From positions 1-6,520 of the forward strand of contig JAHFKE010000060.1 in the NCBI GenBank assembly GCA_023245515.1: 6,520 bases of DNA, given 5' to 3'. The stretch's first letter is position 1; the number at the start of each line of letters is the position of its first letter. Both the position numbers and the translations under genes were made by a program. Under the pieces are notes generated by a model. That model was not told the DNA's origin. It saw only the letters and a program-made list of their open reading frames with translations, and did no database searches. This DNA comes from Candidatus Levyibacteriota bacterium (lineage in GTDB: Bacteria > Patescibacteriota > Microgenomatia > Levybacterales > UBA12049). This document shows positions 1-4,216 of this stretch, piece after piece.

Positions 1-30
1 AGTGAAATTACTGTTAAAAACTTAGTCAAT

Positions 31-948
31 ATGAAACTGTCCAAACGACGCTTGGCTATTCTTGCTATGATTGCAGGCGCAATTATTTGGGGTGCTGCTA
101 TCCCAATCTTCAAGTGGTCGATGCAGGAAATTCCCCCATTCACGCTGGCAACATTGAGATTTTCATTGGCTGCACTCATCATACTCCCCTTTGCTTATAA
201 AAAAATCGAAATCAAGAATGCAGATGTACTCAAGCTACTCTCTCTTGGTTTCATAGGCATCACATTACATATCGGACTTTTCTTTATCGGATTGCAGCTC
301 ACTTCAAGTATCAGTGTGCCAATTCTTAATTCGATAACACCGATTCTCTTGATGCTTGGATCAGTATGGTACTTGCGCGAGAAACTAAAACGGAAGGTCG
401 TTCTTGGAACTATCATCAGCATGATTGGCATTCTTCTCATTGTCCTCCAACCGCTTCTTGTAACGGGACCTGATGGCTCTATCATAGGCAACATATTCGT
501 TCTTCTCTCTATCCTTTGTGTCATTGTTTACACGCTCCTTTTAAAGAAGTTTGCCTTCCCCTATCCGAGTATCACAATCGTATTCTGGACATTGCTATTT
601 GGCGCTTTTCTTTTTCTCCCAGCGTTCTTTGTAGAAGCAGTGACACTCCATCCTTTTGCCCACATGGACATAAAAGCCTTTATCGGCATTTTTTACGGAG
701 CCATCTTCTCCTCTGCTCTAGCATACTTTTTCTATAATTTTAGCCTTGAGCATCTCAAAGCAAATGAGATTGGTATTTTTACCTACATTGAGCCTTTCGT
801 CACTATTCTCATTGCCATACCGCTTCTCGGAGAGAAAATATATCCGGTATATGTGATCGGTGGAGTTATTGTCTTTCTAGGCATATTTATTGCTGAAACT
901 CGCTTTCATTATCACCCACACCATCTCTTGTCAAAGAAGCCAAATTAA
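31..948 (+). CDS. EamA/DMT-family ten-helix transporter
   Basis: Inner-membrane transporter of the drug/metabolite superfamily, probably an exporter of a small metabolite; the substrate cannot be told from sequence. The 305 residues give the family's usual size and two EamA repeats. Repeat 1 (about 8-140) opens with GAIIWGAAIPIFKW (16-29) and closes with TPILLMLGSVWYLREKL (103-119). Repeat 2 (about 152-290) contains ANEIGIFTYIEPFVTIL (244-260), whose Glu-Pro and following LLGE are typical of the second EamA unit. About ten hydrophobic helices can be counted. The C-terminus is a short polar tail with a His-rich patch (HYHPHH, 293-298). The ATG at 31 gives a basic N-terminus (MKLSKRR) that fits a cytoplasmic start, but the 30 bases upstream show no Shine-Dalgarno. 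Its last codons hold the rpmE promoter. Family call is firm; specificity is unknown. Confidence 0.93.
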   Translation: MKLSKRRLAILAMIAGAIIWGAAIPIFKWSMQEIPPFTLATLRFSLAALIILPFAYKKIEIKNADVLKLLSLGFIGITLHIGLFFIGLQLTSSISVPILNSITPILLMLGSVWYLREKLKRKVVLGTIISMIGILLIVLQPLLVTGPDGSIIGNIFVLLSILCVIVYTLLLKKFAFPYPSITIVFWTLLFGAFLFLPAFFVEAVTLHPFAHMDIKAFIGIFYGAIFSSALAYFFYNFSLEHLKANEIGIFTYIEPFVTILIAIPLLGEKIYPVYVIGGVIVFLGIFIAETRFHYHPHHLLSKKPN

Positions 949-956
949 GCTATAAT
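928..956 (+). promoter_or_regulatory. Sigma70-type promoter for rpmE (leaderless geometry)
   Basis: TTGTCA at 928-933 matches five of six -35 consensus bases; TATAAT at 951-956 is a perfect -10; the spacer is exactly 17 bases. The predicted start of transcription is near 963, one base before the rpmE ATG at 964. The -35 and most of the spacer lie inside the transporter gene. No Shine-Dalgarno is present, which agrees with a leaderless transcript. The transcript start is inferred from spacing only. Confidence 0.7.
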
Positions 957-963
957 TAAACCT

Positions 964-1266
964 ATGAAATCTGATATCCACCCAAAGTATTTCGCAGACG
1001 CCCAAGTCACCTGTGTCTGTGGTAATAAATTTACGACAGGATCAACTCAAGAGGTTATTCATATAGGGCTTTGCTACAAGTGTCACCCTTTCTATACTGG
1101 TGAGCAGCGCTTTGTTGATTCTGCGTCAAGAATTCAGAAGTTCCAGACCAAACAAAAAACTGCTTCTGCGATTAAAGAGACAGTCCAAAAGAAAGTTGAA
1201 GATAAAAAGAGAAAGACACAAGAAGGACAGAAGTCTCTCCGCGAAATGCTCATGGGCCTAAAGTAG
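964..1266 (+). CDS. rpmE: Ribosomal protein bL31, zinc-binding type with C-terminal extension
   Basis: Large-subunit ribosomal protein bL31, which bridges the two subunits near the central protuberance. The start is fixed by the family signature MKSDIHPKY. The core carries both halves of the zinc site, C17-x-C19 and C37-x-x-C40, followed by HPFYTGEQ (41-48) and a D-x-A-x-R-I-x-K-F stretch (52-60) that ends the usual bL31 fold. Typical zinc-type bL31 is about 65-70 residues; this one has 100, because a Lys/Gln/Glu-rich, probably helical tail follows from about residue 61. It lies 15 bases after the transporter and 138 bases before prfA. The four cysteines suggest the zinc-dependent paralogue rather than the cysteine-free, zinc-starvation form. 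Confidence 0.96.
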   Translation: MKSDIHPKYFADAQVTCVCGNKFTTGSTQEVIHIGLCYKCHPFYTGEQRFVDSASRIQKFQTKQKTASAIKETVQKKVEDKKRKTQEGQKSLREMLMGLK

Positions 1267-1300
1267 CCTCCCCCACGCCTATCCTTATTTAATAACTATT

Positions 1301-1309
1301 TGTTATGAT
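1301..1309 (+). promoter_or_regulatory. Extended -10 promoter candidate for prfA
   Basis: TGT-TATGAT is an extended -10 element (TGn, then five of six -10 bases). The position 17 bases upstream (1281-1286, atcctt) is a poor -35, which extended -10 promoters can tolerate. The predicted start is near 1316, giving a leader of about 89 bases. GTTATG occurs twice (1302-1307 and 1313-1318), and ATAAC/GTTAT (1292-1296 and 1302-1306) form a small dyad over the element. A rival -10, CATAAT at 1384-1389, would give a leader of about nine bases but has no -35. Confidence 0.4.
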
Positions 1310-1350
1310 AAAGTTATGTATATTTCCAACCAAGAAGCAAGAAGCAGGAA

Positions 1351-1394
1351 TTAAGAATTAAGATATTCCTTTATTCTTACTTCATAATTCTTAA
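1351..1394. repeat. AT-rich inverted repeat in the prfA leader
   Basis: TTAAGAATTA (1351-1360) and TAATTCTTAA (1385-1394) are perfect 10-base inverted arms around a 24-base loop, ending 10 bases before the prfA ATG. Just upstream, AAGAAGC is repeated in tandem (from 1332), and the left arm itself contains a near-tandem TTAAGAA. The RNA hairpin would be almost all A-U pairs and so weak. It could be a degenerate dispersed repeat, an operator or a leader structure; the sequence does not decide. Confidence 0.5.
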
Positions 1395-1404
1395 CTCTAA
1401 TCCT

Positions 1405-2280
1405 ATGAATGACTATAGACTCATACAGGTTCAAGAACTTGAACAAAAAATAGAAGAGACTAAATCTCTCCTGGAAGATCCCGCGATGACTGAACTGGCA
1501 CAAGCCGAGATTGACGACCTTGAAGCACAAAAAGCAGAACTGGAAGAAGGAGTAAAAGCCTCTAGTCAAAAAGAGGAAGAAAGTTTTGACGATAGAAATA
1601 TCATTCTTGAAGTAAAGGGGGCTACGGGCGGAGACGAAGCCAAGCTTTGGGCAGAAGAACTCATTCGTATGTATAGTCGCTTTGCTCAAAGAAGAGGCTT
1701 TAAGATTGAGATGCTGGACGAGTACGTTATTAAAATCATCGGAAGAGGTGCTTTCGGTGCATTAAAGTATGAAGCGGGCGTCCACCGCGTCCAGAGAACC
1801 CCTGCGACTGAGAAGAGAGGCCGTGTTCACACATCAACTGCCACAGTTTCAGTCCTACCCGAACTTGAAGATATCGACCTACATATCAGTCCGGACGATA
1901 TTGAATTTAGCGCATTCAGGTCAGGAGGAAACGGGGGACAAAACGTTAATAAAGTTTCAACTGCAGTCAGAATCGTTCATAAGCCCAGCGGCATTGTGGT
2001 AACCGCACAGGCTGAAAGGTCTCAGATCCAAAACCGTGAAATCGCCATGGAGATACTGCGTTCAAAATTATGGGAAATAGAAGTTGAGAAGCGTGAAGAG
2101 CAAATTTCTTCTTTGAAATCAACACAGGTGGGACGCGGAACGCGCTCAGAAAAGATCAAGACATATAACTTTCCTCAAGATCGTCTGACTGATCATCGCA
2201 TCAATAAATCGTGGAGCAATCTTCCCGTTATTATGGATGGAGAAATACCCGACGAGCACCCTGAAGAAGAAGCCGAATAA
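1405..2280 (+). CDS. prfA: Peptide chain release factor 1 (RF1), compact form
   Basis: Class I release factor that reads UAA and UAG in the ribosomal A site and triggers hydrolysis of peptidyl-tRNA. RF1 identity rests on the PAT stop-codon motif (133-135, in HRVQRTPATE), where RF2 has SPF. The catalytic GGQ is at 177-179 in SGGNGGQNVNKV, followed by the conserved TYNFPQDRLTDHRIN (253-267). Domain 2 begins near residue 63 with the EVKGATGGDEA block (69-79). Length is 291 against 360 in E. coli RF1. By eye, residue 1 aligns near E. coli residue 60, so the first part of domain 1 is missing, and about nine residues after position 104 and the far C-terminus are also shortened. No upstream in-frame ATG, GTG or TTG exists before a stop at 1309, so the short form is not a start error. 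No Shine-Dalgarno is visible. prmC, the GGQ methyltransferase gene often next to prfA, is not in this window. Confidence 0.95.
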   Translation: MNDYRLIQVQELEQKIEETKSLLEDPAMTELAQAEIDDLEAQKAELEEGVKASSQKEEESFDDRNIILEVKGATGGDEAKLWAEELIRMYSRFAQRRGFKIEMLDEYVIKIIGRGAFGALKYEAGVHRVQRTPATEKRGRVHTSTATVSVLPELEDIDLHISPDDIEFSAFRSGGNGGQNVNKVSTAVRIVHKPSGIVVTAQAERSQIQNREIAMEILRSKLWEIEVEKREEQISSLKSTQVGRGTRSEKIKTYNFPQDRLTDHRINKSWSNLPVIMDGEIPDEHPEEEAE

Positions 2281-2287
2281 AAAAACT

Positions 2288-2944
2288 TTAGACTGCTGGC
2301 CCTTCCCTCGTAAATAAAACCTGCTTTCTTGAAGAAACGTCCCCCTTTTTATTTCTTTTATTCACTTCCTGTTTTGTAAGCGCAACAACCATAGCAGGCT
2401 TATCCTTTTCGCTACTGGGAATTATAAATTCTATAGTTTTCAGAGCTCCATCCTCTCCTTCAACCTCTCTAAAGGCTGCTTCATCAAGTGAATGGTGAGC
2501 AACTATTTGATTTGAACTATTTCCAAGAAAAATTTCACCCCCCGGCTTATCGAGATTCTTTAGATTAAGTTTAATTATCGTTCCATAAGTCGCTGATGCA
2601 TCGGTACCATGAGGAGTTACTCTGATTAGCGCACCAGGCTGAAAATCAACCTGATATACAGAGTAATCATGCTCTCCCCGACTATTTGTGTGACCAATCG
2701 TATGCACGTTGACTCCGAAGTCTTTCTCAAATATTGCTAGATAATCTTTCAGATTCTGCCCACTGAAAGCTTCAGCAAAGGATAGAGATCCCTGAGTATT
2801 CTTGGGGGAGGTCATCTCAGAAGAAAGCGAGATTACTGGAATTTGCCCATCAGATTTATGACCGTTTACATGACCGTTACTGCTGCCGTTAGCAACTGCT
2901 GCTTCGGGCACAGCCACGAAGTCTATACGTCTCTCAGCACCCAT
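2288..2944 (-). CDS. Hypothetical protein, 218 residues, Gly/Asn/His-rich linker
   Basis: No family recognised. The protein is soluble: there is no signal peptide or membrane helix. Residues 1-16 are followed by a low-complexity Gly/Asn/Ser/His stretch (NGSSNGHVNGHKSDG, 19-33), probably a flexible linker. Residues 52-190 look like a folded alpha/beta region with several strand-like runs (for example 95-109, 119-127, 168-175 and 184-190). The tail (191-205) is rich in Lys and Arg. The ATG at 2944 is the first possible start because an in-frame TAA lies two codons upstream. AAAGGAG (2964-2958) is 13 bases before it, longer than usual. The gene faces prfA, stop to stop, with 7 bases between them. 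It has the strongest promoter in the window, which suggests steady high expression. Its role is unknown. Confidence 0.8.
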   Translation of the reverse strand: MGAERRIDFVAVPEAAVANGSSNGHVNGHKSDGQIPVISLSSEMTSPKNTQGSLSFAEAFSGQNLKDYLAIFEKDFGVNVHTIGHTNSRGEHDYSVYQVDFQPGALIRVTPHGTDASATYGTIIKLNLKNLDKPGGEIFLGNSSNQIVAHHSLDEAAFREVEGEDGALKTIEFIIPSSEKDKPAMVVALTKQEVNKRNKKGDVSSRKQVLFTREGPAV

Positions 2945-2954
2945 TGATTATCAT
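2934..2954 (-). other. Six-codon mini-ORF overlapping the start of the 218-residue gene
   Basis: ATG at 2954-2952 opens MIINGC and ends in TGA at 2936-2934, overlapping the first 11 bases of the 218-residue gene in another frame. The AAAGGAG site (2964-2958) is 3 bases from this ATG but 13 from the main one, so ribosomes might load here first. This could mean translational coupling, or it may be chance. Confidence 0.25.
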
Positions 2955-2972
2955 AAGCTCCTTTCGTTTGAC

Positions 2973-3005
2973 GCATACTTCTAACTCCCAAAATAATGAG
3001 TATGC
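2973..3005. promoter_or_regulatory. Dyad in the leader of the 218-residue gene
   Basis: GCATACT (2973-2979) and AGTATGC (2999-3005) are perfect 7-base inverted arms around 19 bases. On the minus strand the dyad starts about four bases after the predicted transcript start (near 3009) and ends eight bases before AAAGGAG. It could be an RNA hairpin that affects ribosome loading, or a repressor operator just downstream of the promoter. Confidence 0.45.
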
Positions 3006-3015
3006 AGTGTAAAAC

Positions 3016-3043
3016 ATTATAGCAGAGGAGGATTGCATGTCAA
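3016..3043 (-). promoter_or_regulatory. Consensus sigma70 promoter for the 218-residue gene
   Basis: On the minus strand, TTGACA (3043-3038) and TATAAT (3021-3016) are both perfect consensus elements separated by 16 bases, and the spacer ends in TGC, giving an extended -10 as well. The predicted start is near 3009, leaving a 65-base leader before the ATG at 2944. Confidence 0.8.
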
Positions 3044-3114
3044 CAAAATACACTAAAAAGCTTGACGATATTAAATTATGGGGGGAATTGCTCTTGAGGA
3101 AATTAGAAAAATAA
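3037..3114 (+). CDS. Possible 25-residue peptide ORF (doubtful)
   Basis: An ATG at 3037 is preceded by AGGAGG (3026-3031) with a 5-base spacing, the best Shine-Dalgarno arrangement in the window. It opens a 25-codon frame ending in TAA; the peptide starts MSTKYTKKLDD and would form a charged amphipathic helix (LWGELLLRKLEK at the end). A weak promoter candidate, TTGACG (2968-2973), 18 bases, AATAAT (2992-2997), lies upstream. Against it, the same bases are the opposite-strand consensus promoter, so AGGAGG is simply part of that spacer, and the frame overlaps the end of the 53-residue gene by 12 bases. It is probably chance, but could be an antisense peptide gene. Confidence 0.22.
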   Translation: MSTKYTKKLDDIKLWGELLLRKLEK

Positions 3115-3264
3115 AAGCAAAGCCAGAACGACCACCAAAAATCCCCCACCAGTTATGATGATGAACTCATGTTGAACACCGTAAAAATGAGCCCCTATTG
3201 TTCTTGATCTCGTTTTTGACGTAGGTTTTTTTGTAGTTTTCGACTTTAGTGTTTTTTTAGGCAT
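3103..3264 (-). CDS. Small lysine-rich single-pass membrane protein, 53 residues
   Basis: A frame from ATG (3264-3262) to TAA (3105-3103). The first 22 residues are highly basic and rich in Thr and Ser (MPKKTLKSKTTKKPTSK at the start), followed by a polar stretch HFYGVQHEF (26-34) and one membrane helix of about 19 residues (35-53: IIITGGG, then a Leu/Val run ending in LLLFF) that reaches the C-terminus. This is a tail-anchored layout with a cytoplasmic basic end. No family is recognised. An in-frame TGA three codons upstream fixes the ATG. No Shine-Dalgarno is seen. It lies between the SurA_N-like gene and the 218-residue gene on the same strand, and its basic tail resembles that of the SurA_N-like protein in composition. 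The non-random layout and its own promoter candidate argue for a real gene. Confidence 0.6.
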   Translation of the reverse strand: MPKKTLKSKTTKKPTSKTRSRTIGAHFYGVQHEFIIITGGGFLVVVLALLLFF

Positions 3265-3287
3265 ATTGGATCACGTGCTACATAAAT

Positions 3288-3318
3288 ATTCTACACCATC
3301 AATCACAGTAGCTGTCAA
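3288..3318 (-). promoter_or_regulatory. Promoter candidate for the 53-residue membrane protein
   Basis: On the minus strand, TTGACA (3318-3313) is a perfect -35 and TAGAAT (3293-3288) matches five of six -10 bases. The spacer of 19 bases is longer than ideal. The predicted start near 3281 leaves a leader of about 16 bases before the ATG at 3264. Confidence 0.45.
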
Positions 3319-3362
3319 GGGGAATTATCTTCAACGGCTTTTCTCGGGAGACTTTAAGGTCG

Positions 3363-3394
3363 AAAAAATCAGTGTTCAAGCTGACTTTTACTGA
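3363..3394 (-). terminator. Weak intrinsic terminator after the SurA_N-like gene
   Basis: Seven bases after the TAA at 3401 the minus strand reads TCAGT (3394-3390), then ACTGA (3373-3369), followed by six T (3368-3363). An inner GT/AC pair (3385-3384 with 3375-3374) extends the stem to seven pairs with a 4-base bulge and an 8-base loop. Position and T-run fit a terminator, but the stem is weak. Confidence 0.4.
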
Positions 3395-3400
3395 GGCAAC

Positions 3401-4150
3401 TTAGTATTGTACGAAGTAGATAACTTTAGCTCTTTTTTCTAAATCAGCAAGCCAGGTTCGTACCTTCTCACTTGTCTTCTGCTGTCTCAAACTCTCTTTC
3501 ACATCACTTTTCATCTTAGCCTCGTCTGCGTCTTTAGGAAGAACATCCTTGTTCTTTTCTATATATGCACTAACTTCCTCGTCAGATACCCGAACGTCCT
3601 TAGAAACCATCTTTGAGACTAACTTATCAAGACGAATTAGCTTCTTCAAATCGTCTCTCGTCATGGCCTGCATGGCAAGAGCATCATCTAATTTCTGTCC
3701 CTGCTTAGACATAACACCCTCCAACCTCTTTATCTCATCACCAACTTCTTTATCACTAACACTTACCTTATTCTTAGCTGCCTCTTGCTGAATAAGATTA
3801 TTTCTTACTAAAGCAGCAAGTGTCTCTTTACCTTTCTGCTTCTCTGTTTCTTTAACTACTTCAAGACGACTGATTGGCTGTCCATTGACAACAGCTGCAA
3901 CGAACATCCCTCTCATGTAGTAAAGTCCCAGACCCAAAATTGCGATAACCACGATGAACGTCACGTATAACTTCTTTGATTTTACAGACTTAGAAGATGT
4001 ATTTTTTACTGAAGAATGGGTGGGTAATGAGTTTTTCATTGTCGCAGATGATTTAGATACTGTCTTTGGCTTCTCTTTAACTCTGGAAACACTTGCTTTA
4101 ACGACTGCTGATTTCGATTCAACCTTTTTTGCTGATGTCTTTACTGCCAT
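3401..4150 (-). CDS. Membrane-anchored SurA_N/PrsA-like protein without a PPIase domain
   Basis: Probable chaperone-like protein anchored in the cytoplasmic membrane and facing outward. Residues 1-60 are a Lys/Ser/Thr/Ala-rich cytoplasmic tail, 61-79 a single membrane helix (LYVTFIVVIAILGLGLYYM), and 86-200 a SurA N-terminal-type helical domain. Family marks include VVNGQPISRLEVV (87-99), LVRNNLIQQEAAKNKVSVSDKEV (the 114-136 block), a glutamine-rich DALAMQAMTRDDLKKLIR segment, and VRVSDEEVSAYIEKN (186-200). SurA and PrsA normally follow this with a rotamase domain; here only about 49 residues remain, so a foldase activity is not supported and substrate binding is the more likely role. The ATG at 4150 has no Shine-Dalgarno but sits 7 bases after a perfect TATAAT. 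It lies 66 bases after the 718-residue gene on the same strand. Confidence 0.82.
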   Translation of the reverse strand: MAVKTSAKKVESKSAVVKASVSRVKEKPKTVSKSSATMKNSLPTHSSVKNTSSKSVKSKKLYVTFIVVIAILGLGLYYMRGMFVAAVVNGQPISRLEVVKETEKQKGKETLAALVRNNLIQQEAAKNKVSVSDKEVGDEIKRLEGVMSKQGQKLDDALAMQAMTRDDLKKLIRLDKLVSKMVSKDVRVSDEEVSAYIEKNKDVLPKDADEAKMKSDVKESLRQQKTSEKVRTWLADLEKRAKVIYFVQY

Positions 4151-4157
4151 GTTGTCT

Positions 4158-4187
4158 ATTATAAACTGAAGTAATTATCATTTGCAA
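4158..4187 (-). promoter_or_regulatory. Promoter for the SurA_N-like gene (leaderless geometry)
   Basis: On the minus strand TATAAT (4163-4158) is a perfect -10, ending 7 bases before the ATG at 4150. TTGCAA (4187-4182), 18 bases further up, matches four of six -35 bases. The predicted transcript start is near 4151, one base before the ATG, the same spacing as at rpmE. Confidence 0.55.
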
Positions 4188-4216
4188 GAGGGTATTTTAA
4201 ATTATTTTAGCTTTGA

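Noticed and set aside
195..524. Minus-strand frame of 109 codons inside the transporter gene
   Set aside because: It is antisense to a clear EamA gene and has no recognisable motif.
1351..1689. Minus-strand frame of 112 codons over the start of prfA
   Set aside because: It is antisense to well-supported RF1 coding sequence and its residues are Phe/Leu/Cys-rich without any family signal, as expected from a complementary frame.
2279..2345. Terminator between the convergent prfA and 218-residue genes
   Set aside because: There is a T-run on the minus strand right after the stop at 2288, but no stable hairpin before it on either strand. TTTCTT/AAGAAA near 2325 has too small a loop.
2934..3149. 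Minus-strand frame of 71 codons upstream of the 218-residue gene
   Set aside because: It spans the consensus promoter and leader, overlaps the better 53-residue frame, and shows random-looking Cys/Phe/Trp-rich composition. Only its last six codons are discussed, as a mini-ORF.
3344..3363. Near-palindrome around GACTTTAAGGTC as an operator
   Set aside because: It has two internal mismatches and no relation to a promoter element; such short dyads are expected by chance.
3115..3400. CRISPR array, tRNA or other structured RNA in the largest gap
   Set aside because: No spaced repeats or cloverleaf were found; the gap is explained by the 53-residue frame, its promoter and a weak terminator.
3954..4169. 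Plus-strand frame opposite the N-terminal tail of the SurA_N-like gene
   Set aside because: Its acidic, Phe/Thr-rich residues mirror the Lys/Ser codons of the real gene, so it is a complementary-strand shadow.
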